Assembly (NCBI GenBank): GCA_023525975.1
Contig: CM042024.1
Location: 95,979,880-96,043,879, forward strand
From: Smallanthus sonchifolius
Lineage: Eukaryota > Streptophyta > Magnoliopsida > Asterales > Asteraceae
Direction: 5' to 3'
DNA: 64,000 bases
Position numbers and translations under genes: made by a program. The notes under the pieces are model-generated. The model made no database searches, was not told the DNA's origin, and saw only the letters and a list, made by a program, of their open reading frames with translations. Shown here piece by piece: positions 9,752 through 20,450 of this stretch. Numbering within the stretch: the first letter of the stretch is position 1; the number at the start of each line of letters is the position of its first letter.

Positions 9752-10374
9752 GTACTAAACACTCGTGATGCTGCAGCCATTCCGGATTCAGTCACTGGAA
9801 CATTCCTCATTAATAATATATATGCTAGAGTATTATTCGAATCTGGTGCAAATTTAAATTTTATGGATCATAAGTTTTGTAATCTATTAAACAAGCCTTT
9901 AGTTCCATTAGATAAGATTTGTGAAGTAGAAATGGTCGAAGGAAATTTAGTCAAAATCTCTGAAACACTATAAAACTATAATATCACAATTTCAGGACAC
10001 ATCATACCTGTACGATTAATGCCTATGACATTCGTAGGATTTGATGTTGTCTTAGGAATGGATTAGTTTGCCAATAACCAACCCAATATCCTTTGTGATA
10101 AGAAAGCCATAGAAATCCAAACTCCTTCTGGAAAACCCACAATAATCTATGGTGACAAACAAAATCAACCTCTGGGAATGATTTCAATGCTAAAAGCAAC
10201 TAAATGTCTTCAAAAGGGATGCATTGCATACCTAGTTCAAATGGCTACTAGTACAAAAGAAAGGAAGATTGAAGATGTTCCTATAGTAGCTAATTACGCA
10301 GATGTATTTCTAGATGAATTACATGGTATACCACCCGAGAGAGAAGTAGAATTCAAAATCAATCTTGTAACATG
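9752..10374 (+). pseudogene. Retroviral-type aspartic protease (broken)
   Basis: The region encodes a protease fold start (VTGTFLINN) and an active-site motif read as ESGA, where family members have DSGA. Two in-frame stops follow, one within the GFDVVLGMD motif region. It continues to the PR-RT linker (IPPEREVEFKINLV). The altered catalytic Asp and the stops make it inactive. Confidence 0.75.
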
Positions 10375-11495
10375 AATGACACCTATTGCCAAATTTCCAT
10401 ATCGTTTAGCTCCAACTGAGATGAAAGAATTAAAACAACAGTTAGATGAATTACTTGAGAAAGGATTCATTCGACCGAGTTCATCTCCTTAGGGTGCTCA
10501 CATGCAAGTCACATGCATATTCCCCCCATCTTTTTTAAACGTTCATAAATTTTTTATGCGTTATTATTTTTTTTATATTGCACCACAATAACGAGCGCTT
10601 TTTTATCTTTCCAATGAGAACGAGTATGATATCTTTATATATAATAAAGAAAAAAAGGTAGAGGACACTTGTCAAAATTTTAAGGAAACATGGACACTTG
10701 GCAACTTTTTACATATACTTGGACACTTAGCATGTTTTAAAATCATTTCCGGATAATTCTTTATGTTAAAAAGAAAGATGGTACAGTGCGGATGTGCATT
10801 GACTATCGGGAATTGAATAAAGTAACGATTAAGAATCGTTATCCACTTTCAAGAATCGATGATCCGTTCGATCAATTACAAGGCACATGCCAATTCTCGA
10901 AAATAGATCTTCGATCTAGATATCATCAGCAAAAAGTTCAAAAAGAAGATATTCCTAAAACAACTTTTCGTACCCGATATGAACATTATGAGTTCACGGT
11001 TATGCCGTTTGGACTTACTAATGCTCCAGCCGCATTTATGGATATGATGAATCTTATCTGTAAACCCTATTTGGATAAATTTGTAATCGTTTTCATTGAT
11101 GATATACTTATTTATTCTAAATCTGCGGCAGAACATAAAAACCATCTCAGAACAATGTTAGAAATTCAGAGAAAAGAGAAATTATATGCTAAATTCTCTA
11201 AATGTGAATTTTGGCTACAAGAAGTGCAATTTCTGGGTCATATAATAAATGCCTAAGGCATTCAAGTAGACCCAACTAAAATAGAAGCCATATCCAAATG
11301 GGAAATTCCAAAATCACCAACTGAAGTCCGTAGTTTTCTGCGTCTTGCCAGATACTACCGACAATTTATTCAGGATTTCTCAAAAATTTATGCCCCATTA
11401 ACTTCGTTGACCCGCAAATCTGTAAAGCATGAATGGGGACCTAAGCAAGATCAAGCTTTTTAAAATCTAAAGCAGAAACTGACTCATGCACCCAT
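10375..11495 (+). pseudogene. pol: Reverse transcriptase (broken by stops and an insertion)
   Basis: The N-terminal motif is at 10381-10499 (stops at 10372 and 10489). The chain is interrupted by an insert and resumes at about 10763 with [32 protein letters not shown] and the catalytic box [10 protein letters not shown] (near 11092) are intact. Stops occur at 11254 and 11461. It is clearly Ty3/gypsy type. Confidence 0.9.
10500..10750. mobile_element. Small insertion inside the reverse transcriptase
   Basis: By comparison with the element at 20181-29168, about 250 bp of foreign AT-rich DNA separates the SPWGA motif from the VKKKDG motif. It contains three copies of a GGACACTTGGCA-like word (10673-10735). 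It also contains TCTTTATATATAATAAAG (near 10630), which resembles Helitron 5' ends. Exact ends and a target duplication could not be set. Confidence 0.6.
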
Positions 11496-11496
11496 A

Positions 11497-12048
11497 TTGA
11501 CTTTGCCAGATGGCAATAAAGATTTTGTTGTATACTGTGATGCTTCACACAACGGCCTTGGTTATGTGTTAATGCAAAGAAACAAAATCATTGCCAATGC
11601 ATCTTGTCAATTAAAAACTCACAAAAAGAATTATACAACTCATGATCTAGAGTTAGGTGCCATAATTTTCGCCTTAAAATTATGGAGACACTATCTCTAT
11701 AGGATCAAATTCACAATCTATACTGACCATAAAAGCCTGAAGTATATATTCAGTCCGAAAGAATTAAATTTGAGGAAAAGAAGATGGTTGGAAGTATTGA
11801 ATGATTATGATTGTGAAATTTTTTATCACAGAGGTAAGGCAAATATTGTTGCAGATGCCTTAAGTAGAAAAGAAAGAGAGAAACCCAAACGGGTTCATGC
11901 TCTCAGACTTGAAATTTGTGTTGATCTCTTGTCCCAAATCAAAGAAGCTCAAAACCTAATTCAAACTGATGAAGATATAGAACAAGAAGGAATGAAAGGT
12001 ATGATTGAGCAATTAATTAAGGGAAAAAAAATGAATTGCTCAGAATGA
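11497..12048 (+). pseudogene. pol: RNase H domain and integrase linker
   Basis: The stretch is open for 183 codons. It has the RNase H catalytic pattern VVYCDAS, DLELGAIIFAL and IYTDHKSLKY, followed by [20 protein letters not shown], the usual end of the gypsy RNase H domain. It ends at a stop before the integrase. Confidence 0.85.
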
Positions 12049-12849
12049 ATAAAAGAATCTGGGTACCGGTTACTGGAGATTTCAAGAAAGAATACTCAAA
12101 GAAGCACATAAATCCAAATACACTATGCACCCAGGAATGATAAAATGTACAAAAATATGAAGGACAATCACTGGTGGAGAGACATGAAGAAAGATATTGC
12201 CATATATGTTGCAAAATGCATTACTTGCGCTCAAATAAAAGCTGAGCACCAGAAACCCTCTGGTTTATTGCAACAACTAGAACTACGAGTCTGGAAGTGG
12301 GAAATGATAAATATGGATTTCATTACTAAGCTTCCTCGGACTAAACGGGGAAACGATATAATCTGGGTTATCATTGACATATTAACTAAATCTGCTCATT
12401 TTATTCCCATGAAAGAATCCTTCAATATGGATAAGTTAGCTCGATTATATGTAGATGAGATTGTATATCTACATGGAGTAACTTTATCCATAGTGTCAGA
12501 CAGAGATAGTCGATTTACATTTAGATTCTGGCAAAGTTTTCAAAAAGCCATGGGAACTCGTCTGAATTTGAGCACTGCCTATCATCCCTAACACAGATGC
12601 ACAAAATGAAAGAACAATTCAGACATTAGAAGATATGCTTCGAGCATGTGCGATAGACTTAGGTGGTTGTTGGGATGATCACCTACCCCTAATGGAATTT
12701 TCTTACAATAAGAGTTATCACACGAGCATTCAAGCCGCGCCATTTGAAGCTCTGTATGGAAGAAAATGTCGAACTCCTATCTGTTGGTCAGAAGTAGGAG
12801 AAAACCAAATGTCTGGACCTGAATTAGTATAAGAAACTATTGACAAAGT
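12049..12849 (+). pseudogene. pol: Integrase (truncated)
   Basis: The zinc-binding region is only partly readable (a frameshift near 12140). The core has [16 protein letters not shown] and the segment after the third acidic residue ([19 protein letters not shown]). A one-base shift near 12590 breaks the frame. The sequence ends at 12849 where TGTGACACCC of another LTR starts, so the C-terminal chromodomain region is missing. Confidence 0.85.
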
Positions 12850-13193
12850 TGTGACACCCAGAATTTTTTTATTATTATTTTAATTTTCGGGACGAAAATT
12901 CTTTCAACTAGGGGATGATGTGACATCCGGACATTTTGGAGTTAACACGGTTAGTAAAACGTAGTTAGTCCCATTAAATCTTAACTTATTTAACCCTATC
13001 ACAAACCTCAGGGACTAAATCTGCCTTATCTCAAACTCAAACACATGAAAATACAAGGACTAAAGCTGTAATTCACCGAATTTCGATTTTGTTGACTTTC
13101 TAAAGTCAAACAGTGTGTTCCTAAGCCAAAATTTGAATCTTTAATCGAAATCTGCTCGGGTTTGTAACTGAATTACACATTGAGGTCATTAAC
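12850..13193 (+). mobile_element. LTR fragment, family T, extended-start variant
   Basis: It starts TGTGACACCC after AAAGT. A 69-bp leader containing a pol-tail/polypurine-like stretch (TTCGGGACGAAAATTC...ACTAGGGGATGATG) precedes the canonical start TGTGACATCC at 12919. The same arrangement is seen at 53722. The LTR is cut at 13193 by the next element, and its remainder is not present in the window. Confidence 0.6.
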
Positions 13194-13720
13194 TGTAAGG
13201 CCCCAAACCCGGGAGGCCTCACTTGTTGGATTTACTCATTTACAAACAGTTCTTAAACTTGAATATCAAAATAACGCAGCGGAATCATTCATTCATCATA
13301 ATTAAGACTTGTTCATACATGCGGAAGCGTAACGTTATCAAATGCATAAACATAAACAACTCATAACGGGATGCCAATCTTCATTTCATCCGGGTAACTC
13401 TTCTCGCTTGCCAAGCATCACCGTCCATCATCATAACCTGCCCTTAACCTGAATGTGCATACTAAAAAGTCAGCTACGCTGGTGAGTTCTAGCTTTACAT
13501 AAAACCTTAACATAAACATTTTGCCAAAAACATAACATACATTTGTTTAACAAAAGCGTACGTAAAACATGCAATAACTTAACATCATCGTAACATAACA
13601 TCATAACCTAAGTCAACATGAACCGAATCTGCGCCTTCTCGTAACCGTCAATTCCATACATCGCATACCAGCGGATGAACTTAAGGCTCGTTACCTCTAA
13701 GCAATCCATCACACAGGTCC

Positions 13721-13918
13721 CCTAAGGCTCGTTACCTCTAGGTGGACCAAACATATGTCTCCTAAGGCTCGTTACCTCTAGGTAGACCAAACATACGTCT
13801 CCTAAGGCTCGTTACCTCTAGGTAGACCAAACATACGTCTCCTAAGGCTCGTTACCTCTAGGTAGACCAAACATACGTCTCCTAAGGCTCGTTACCTCTA
13901 GGTAGACCAAACATAACT
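13721..13918 (-). repeat. 40-bp tandem repeats in the LTR
   Basis: About five copies of a 40-bp unit (CCTAAGGCTCGTTACCTCTA, then GGTAGACCAAACATACGTCT) are found, the last three nearly identical. A diverged half copy lies near 13681. The related LTRs at 20-29 kb lack this array and have other short repeats at the same place (GGTATTGCCCC...AAGGCTAACTGCACGA). Confidence 0.85.
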
Positions 13919-14495
13919 TAGGCACTATTTCCCCGCAAGGAATAGTACCTTCCATTGGGATCCCGGTAATCCCATGGGTGACCGTCGTCACCCCATCATC
14001 AACCAGTTGTACAACCGTTAGCCAGCCACAAAGGCCCCCCGTTAGGTGAGGCCAATACATACATACATACCTTAGCTCCCGTAGGAACTCGTGGCAGATT
14101 CGTTCATTCGTGACTTTCATAAAACCTTTTTAGTTAAAGCATTCATACGTTTTATTAAACAAAACATCATCTCTTTCATAAACTTTCGTAAACTTCATTT
14201 GGAAAAACATTTCATAAACATCATCCCGTAAACTTCATTTCGTAAACATCGTTTCGTAAACCTCATTTCAAACATCATTCTGTATGTATGCACACCAGCC
14301 CAAAAACATTATATAAAACATTTAAAAGAAGGCTTCTAGAACTCACCTTATAAGCTAGTCTCAGTTGTCCTAAACAAAGGCCCAACAACATCACTTCCGA
14401 TCTGAATTGATTAGTTAAATACACATCAGACCCAATCCCGACTCTAACGGTTAAACCATTCTAAAAATACTAACTTACTTAACCAGCCTGATGCC

Positions 14496-14616
14496 TGCGC
14501 ACTTAGCAAGTGCGCAGACCCTGCTTCTTGCGTACTTGATAAGTACGCAAGATCCTCTTCCTGCGTACTTGATAAGTACGCAGGACCTGCTCCGTGCGCA
14601 CTTGGTAAGTGCGCAC
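14496..14616 (-). repeat. Four tandem hairpin units with compensatory changes
   Basis: Each unit of about 33 bp is a perfect palindrome with a 9-bp stem and 3-nt loop. Units 1 and 4 have stem TGCGCACTT. Units 2 and 3 have TGCGTACTT with the opposite arm changed to match (AAGTACGCA). Loops are AGC, GAT, GAT and GGT. The array lies inside the predicted LTR intron. Confidence 0.85.
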
Positions 14617-14972
14617 GATCTGTTTCTTCGCAAAACCCTAACTTTCGCGTTCAGGTCTGATCACGTCAAGATATCGAACCTGTTTGCATCCAAAACGTTT
14701 GTTTTCCATTAAGGAACTCAAATCTATGTTTATCTTTCAGTTTCATCCGTAAAAACGTTGCCTTTTCACCCAAAACCCGAAAAACCCAAAAACGAACAAA
14801 AACTCAGATTTAGGCCAAATCGTTACCTGAATCAAGTTTCTGATCCGGAGGTTCTTCTCACGAGCTCTGGAGCAACACAGTTCTCAAATCTCGGGTCGAT
14901 CCGCCAACTTTCCCTCTCTACGGTTTCTCTCTCTAGAAGTTGCAAATAAGAGAAATAGGTGGTGACCTTGGC

Positions 14973-14980
14973 TATTTATA
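14973..14980 (-). promoter_or_regulatory. LTR TATA box
   Basis: The minus strand reads CCCTATAAATAGCC. The start of transcription is expected near 14945, about 120 nt before the predicted splice donor. Confidence 0.6.
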
Positions 14981-15261
14981 GGGAAGGCTCCCCTTCCAGC
15001 CCGCCGGCCCATCCGGCCCGACCCGACATGCGTCGTTCGTTTATTCCGTTATTATAACTGTCGTTTTATTTTTGGGATATTACAAGTCTACCCCCCTTAC
15101 AATAGGTTTCGTCCCCGAAACCTATCATAAGTCAAATAGTTGAGGGTACGACTCCCTCATTTCCGTCTCCGTTTCCCAAGTGGCTTCCGATCCCCTTCGA
15201 TGCTTCCATTGGACTTTAACCAATTGAATAATCTTATTACGCAAACGCTTCTCCTTTCTGT

Positions 15262-15531
15262 CTAAGATGGCCACGGGTTCTTCGATGTAGTTAAGGCTGT
15301 TGTCGACCTCGATGTCAGTAGTGGTACGTGAGCCAAATCATCCGCCAAACACTTTCGCAGGTGTGATACATGGAAGGTAGGATGAATCCCACTTAACTCA
15401 TCAGGCAACTCTAACCCATAAGCGACTTCACCAACCCGTGCCATTATCCTGAATGGTCCGACAAACCTCGGACTTAACTTTCCTCTCTTCCTGAATCGTA
15501 TGATCCCCTTCCAGGGTGACACTTTCAACAT
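15262..15531 (-). pseudogene. pol: Integrase C-terminal tail (frame-broken)
   Basis: This continues the 15565-18060 frame after a TGA stop. It has the conserved integrase tail ([23 protein letters not shown]). A frameshift near 15310 destroys the chromodomain-like end that is still readable in the sister element. Confidence 0.85.
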
Positions 15532-15564
15532 TACTCTGTCCCCAACATCAAACTCAATAGGCCT

Positions 15565-18060
15565 TCATCGTTTATCCGCGTAGGATTTCTGACGATCTTG
15601 AGCGGCCTTCATTCTTGCTTTGATTTGATCAAACCTTTCCGATGTTTCTCTTACGACTTCAAGACTTCCTAATTCCTTCTGTCCAATCTCACCCCAACAA
15701 ACCGGGGTCCTACATCTTCTCCCATACAACATTTCGTAAGGCGGCATGCCTATCGTCGTGTGATGACTATTGTTGTAGGAGAATTCGGCTAACAGCAGAT
15801 GACTGTCCCAACTGCCGTCAAAATCAATAATACAAGCGCGAAGCATATCCACCAATGTCTGAATGGTCCTTTCGGACTGACCATTTGTTTGCGGGTGGTA
15901 TGCCGTGCTGATATTAAGCCTCGTGCCCATCGCCTCGTGAAATCTTTTCCAGAACCTCGATGTGAATCGTGTGTCCCGGTCAGATACGATCGTCAAAGGC
16001 ATCCCATGCCGTGCTACTACTTCGTTAATAAATACTTCCGCTAACCTTTCCGACGAGAACGTCTCGCGAATAGGTAGGAAATGAGCACTATTCGTTAAAC
16101 GGTCCACAATTACCCAAATGGTATCATGACCTTTAGCTGTGCGAGGTAGCTTGGTTATGAAGTCCATGGTAATGTGTTCCCACTTCCATTCCGGTATATC
16201 AAGTGGTTGGATCTTTCCATACGGTTTCTGGTGTTCAGCCTTTACTTGCGAGCAAGTCAAACACTTGCTTACGTACTTTGTCACTTCGTGTTTCATTCCA
16301 GGCCACCAGTATTCCTTCCTCAGATCTTGGTACATTTTGTTGGTACCGGGGTGGATAGAGTAACGAGACTTATGAGCCTCATCCAAGATTTTGGTTCTAA
16401 GCTCGCCACCCATAGGTATCCATACCCGTCCAAAACGTGTCCTAACACCAAGGGTGTTATATTCCAACTTGTCCTGTTGGCCAACCATCCTTTCCTTCTT
16501 TATGTTTTCTTCTTTAAGTGCCTCATCTTGAGCCTTTTCAATTTCTCTCATCACATCCGATGTTACCACCAACTGGCAAGCTTTCACTCTAATAGGAGTA
16601 GGCACATCCTTTCGGCTTAGAGCGTTAGCCACCACGTTTGCCTTTCTAGGATGGTACATGATCTCACAGTCATAATATTTCAACAGTTCCAACCATCGCC
16701 TCTGCCTCATATTAAGTTCCTTTTGTTCGAAGAAGTACTTCAAACTTTTGTGGTCGGAGTAAATAGTAAACTTCACCCCGTACAGGTAGTGCCTCCAGAT
16801 TTTCAATGCAAATACGACAACAGCAAGTTCCAAATCGTGAGTCGGATAATTAGCTTCGTGAATCTTTAACTGCCGTGACGCATATGCAATCACTCTACCA
16901 CGTTGCATCAACACACACCCTAATCCCTGACCCGAAGTGTCAGAGTATACCACCAAGTCTTCATTGCCCTCGGGAATGGACAAGACTGGAGCTTTGGTTA
17001 GCTTCTCTTTCAATTCCTTAAACGCCTCATCCTGGGTCGAACCCCATTCGTACTTTACCTCCTTCCGAGTCAACTTTGTCAATGGCGAAGCTATTTTCGA
17101 GAAATCGTGGATGAATCTCCGATAGTAGCCTGCCAATCCCAAGAAACTACGGATTTCAGTTGGCGTCTTAGGAATATTCCATTCCCTTACCGTCATTATC
17201 TTCGCTGGGTCAACCATAATGTCGTTCGGGTTAATGACGTGACCTAGGAATTGGACTTCCCTAAGCCAGAACGCGCATTTGGAGAACTTAGCATACAACT
17301 TTTCCTTCTTCAGAGCTTCCAATACTTCCTTCAAGTGACACGCGTGATCACCCTCATTCTTGGAGTAGATAAGGATGTCATCGATGAACACGATTACCGA
17401 TCGATCCAGCATTGGTCGACAAACTCTATTCATCAAATCCATGAATGCTGCGGGGGCGTTCGTCAATCCAAAAGACATCACGCGGAACTCGAAATGTCCA
17501 TAACGCGTGCGAAATGCGGTTTTCGGTATGTCTTCTTCCCTCACCTTCAACTGATGGTACCCGGATCGAAGGTCGATTTTTGAGAACCAACTTGCGCCCT
17601 GTAATTGATCGAACAGGTCGTCGATCCTTGGTAAAGGGTACTTGTTCTTCACCGTACGTTTGTTCAACTCGCGATAATCAATACACATTCTCATCGAACC
17701 GTCTTTCTTCTTCACAAACAACACCGGAGCACCCCACGGCGAGATGCTCGGTTGGATAAATCCCTTCTCAAGTAACTCGTCTAGTTGTGCCATTAACTCT
17801 TTCATCTCCACTGGTGCTAGTCGATATGGAGCCTTAGCCACGGACTGGGCATCTGGTACTAAGTCGATTCGAAATTCAATCTCTCTGTCAGGTGGTATCC
17901 TAGGCAAATCCTCTGGAAACACCTCCGGGTACTCGCGTACCACGGGCACGTCGTTTAGTTCCTTCACTTCCTTACACTTGTCAATCACATACTCCAGATA
18001 AGCCTCGCATCCGCGCCTCAGGTAATCTGCTACCTTGATCATTGAGATAACGTTAGGCAT
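15565..18060 (-). pseudogene. pol: Chromovirus pol: reverse transcriptase, RNase H, integrase
   Basis: The frame is open for 831 codons starting within the PR-RT linker. In order it has the reverse transcriptase ([23 protein letters not shown] catalytic box), RNase H ([29 protein letters not shown]), the integrase HHCC zinc module (HPGTN to CLTCSQ) and the DDE core ([24 protein letters not shown]). It ends at a TGA where the sister element has an Arg codon. Without gag, protease or 5' LTR it cannot act alone, but the long open frame shows recent insertion. Confidence 0.9.
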
Positions 18061-18143
18061 CGGGGCGTCACGATCTCCCAGAACCTCGACTTTGCTACCG
18101 TCCGGAGCCTTGAGTCGGATTATCGTTCGTTTACATATAATTG

Positions 18144-18385
18144 ATTATTGATTAGGGTTCGTCACCCATTGAACGTTTACATACGATCAGTTTTATACAC
18201 AGATGAAGGAAATGACGTGACATTTCCTAAACGCCGTAATCCTATAATACAAATACAAGGACTTTCAAGTTTAACCCTTCTACTATACTCATATACATAA
18301 GACACTAAAACATTAACTATTAACTATTTAGTTAATAGACCCACTAACTTTCGATCAAACTTGGTTAACAATTATGAGGCTAACA
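18144..18385 (-). mobile_element. LTR of family A (copy 2), truncated
   Basis: It matches 4545-4795 and 45660-45910, starting abruptly at TGATTATTGATTAGGG. The missing part was lost at the junction with the chromovirus at 18143. Confidence 0.7.
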
Positions 18386-18923
18386 TTTTTAAAGACTCTA
18401 TTTAAAAGGTTGAAAAGGTTTAATTTAAACTTAATAAAGCATTAGGTTAGATTAAAGTTGATCATTTCTAGAGATCTTAGTCTGAACAATTTACAGAGAC
18501 AACTTTGAAATGGTGAGTTTAATACACAACTAAGGCCTTTTCTTACAGTTGTATCACACAACTGTTCTTCTTTTGATCAAATCACATGATTCTTTATACT
18601 TAATCATATCACATGATTAATTCTCCTACTTCTTTTGTTGCCAAGATCAGATGTAACAACATCCATGTTCTGATAAAACCCACGTTTGAATGCTTTTGCT
18701 TTCTTGGTGACATTTCTTGCTGTCATTAGTTTATGATTCATAAAACGTGGTTTTTGGACTTTGTTGACTTTTCTTGAGGAACTAGAACTGATTTCCAATT
18801 TTGCCAAGCCCCTCGTGATTCCTCTTTTTTCATGCCTCGGATCAGAACCAACACCCGCACACACCCGTGCGAGACCATCATGGTCCCTCTTGGCTCCTCC
18901 TTGTCTGAACCGACGACCGGAAT
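18386..18923 (-). mobile_element. Internal remnant of family A (copy 2)
   Basis: The first 160 bp (AAAGACTC to ACTAAGGCC) also follow the LTR copy at 45910. The rest matches 5180-5510 of copy 1. It ends with GGAAT, the target site of the solo LTR, and continues at 45476. Confidence 0.6.
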
Positions 18924-19186
18924 TGTCACACCCCCAAATTTATTTACTTAGTAGATAAATAAATAAATTAGGGTTGTAACGATCGGTAACATTATACAAC
19001 AGCGAAAGCTAAAATAAAGACTTCTAAGGTGTTGAACACCATTACAAATACTAAAATAAAATAGTGCATTGAACTAGAACCATATAGATCAAATCGACTT
19101 GAGGTTTGACAATCATGCGTCTTTGGCTTCTAGTGTTTTAATCTAAATGGTTAACCTATTCCAACCATGCCATAGCTATGTATTAC

Positions 19187-19883
19187 CTGAAAAACATACT
19201 TAGAAATGTCAACATAAAGTTGGTGAGTTCACAGATTTAATTGTCACAATGTAAAGCGGTTTTTCTTGAAAATCAATAATGTATACGTGGCCATAATGTG
19301 AAACAGCTTTCCTTGAAAACATGTGATGAGTTCATAGTCATAAAATGAGTCATTTTCCCCAATGAAAACATGTAATGACTTCATTTTCATAAAATGAGCC
19401 GTTTTCCCGATGAAAACATGTGATGACTTCATAGTCATAAAATGTGCCGTTTCCCATAAAACATTTGGCAAAACCATTTGCATGAAAATATTTTGACTTT
19501 ATGCATATGATAAACAAAACAAGTAGTGTGTGCCTATTCGTAAACTAAACCAAACCCAGACACTTTGTTTTTGCCCTTCGCTCGTACCAAACGAACCCTT
19601 ATGTAGACACTATGCAACCATTCGACCAAGTGGATCGCCGGTTAGCGCGACTAACCATGGCCGGGGGTGTCAATCCTAATAATACTATCCATAGAATCTC
19701 AAGCTAACCTATATCTAATGGTTATCATTACATTAGTGTAGGGGACTTTACGAGCTCTACATGTGTTAACTCATGCAAACATAAAGGTCGAGTCTTGTTT
19801 TCTTGTTACCATATGAAAATGTTTGTAAGTATGCTTTTCCCCCAAAGTTTGCAAAATGAGTAAAAAGGGTCCGTGAAACTCAC
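19187..19883 (-). other. Predicted leader intron in solo LTR T1
   Basis: Read on the minus strand, the donor is ACCAG/GTGAGTTTCACGG at 19883 and the acceptor is TTTTTCAG/GTAATAC ending at 19187, preceded by TTGAC as branch point and a T-rich tract. Length is 697 bp. The donor block GTGAGTTTCACGG is conserved in the T2 and T3 LTRs. Confidence 0.5.
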
Positions 19884-20450
19884 CTGGTAATGTGTTAGGA
19901 ACGATGACATCCTTCAGGTAACAACAGGAACCAAGGTCCACGTAATACGATAGTAGCGGGTCTATGTCCTACTCGAGTCATACAATCCTTGTAGGTACTT
20001 AATGAGAATTATGGACTAACCCTAACTTTATAAAGCAAGTCTAAACTAGTATTGAGTTATCCCGTGTGCGGTTGAGCTCTGTTGATTCTTAACGGTATTA
20101 CCGATTCAGTATACGGTGGTGGTTTAACATTCGGTAATATTAGTTGCTTAATTCGAGTTGGGTTTCTCGACTCGAATATGTGTAAGGCCCCAAACCCGGG
20201 AGGCCTCACTCGTTGGATTTACTCATTCACAAACAGTTCTTAAACATGAATATCAAATAACGCAGCGGAAAATTTCATTCAAACATAACGTCATCATTGT
20301 TCATACATGCGGAAGCGTAAACATTGTTTAAAACATAATTACATAAACTTAACATAAACATCTCATAACGGGATGCCAGTCTTCATGATCGACCGGGTAA
20401 CTCTTCTCGCTTGCCAAGCATCACCGTCCATCGTCCATACCTGCCTTAAC

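Larger units (their letters stand above)
5535..12849 (+). mobile_element. Decayed Ty3/gypsy element, 3' end lost
   Basis: It consists of a 5' LTR (5535-6927), a primer-binding site, two unusual ORFs, gag, and pol in the order protease, reverse transcriptase, RNase H, integrase, which is the Ty3/gypsy order. All ORFs carry stops or frameshifts. The reverse transcriptase is split by an approximately 250-bp insert. The integrase stops at 12849, where an LTR of another family begins, and no matching 3' LTR is found. Coding DNA is much more AT-rich than in the elements at 13-29 kb, so this is a different and older family. Confidence 0.9.
13194..15084 (-). repeat. 3' LTR (1891 bp)
   Basis: Plus-strand ends are TGTAAGGCCCC and GGGATATTACA. 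It is preceded on the minus strand by a polypurine tract (GTAAGGGGGG type, 15085-15105). It contains 40-bp tandem repeats, four hairpin units, a TATA box at 14973-14980 and a predicted intron (14826 to 13449, minus strand) between GATTCAG/GTAACGA and CATTCAG/GTTAAGG. Confidence 0.85.
13194..18143 (-). mobile_element. Ty3/gypsy chromovirus, 5' part deleted
   Basis: On the minus strand this is pol (from the PR-RT linker on) followed by a complete 3' LTR (13194-15084). It is closely related to the intact element at 20181-29168. It stops at 18143, inside what would be the protease end, and joins directly to family A LTR sequence. Gag, most of the protease and the 5' LTR are gone, probably by one deletion. 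Confidence 0.9.

Noticed and set aside
13681..13920. CRISPR-like regular repeats
   Set aside because: The units are directly adjacent tandem copies without unique spacers, within a plant LTR.
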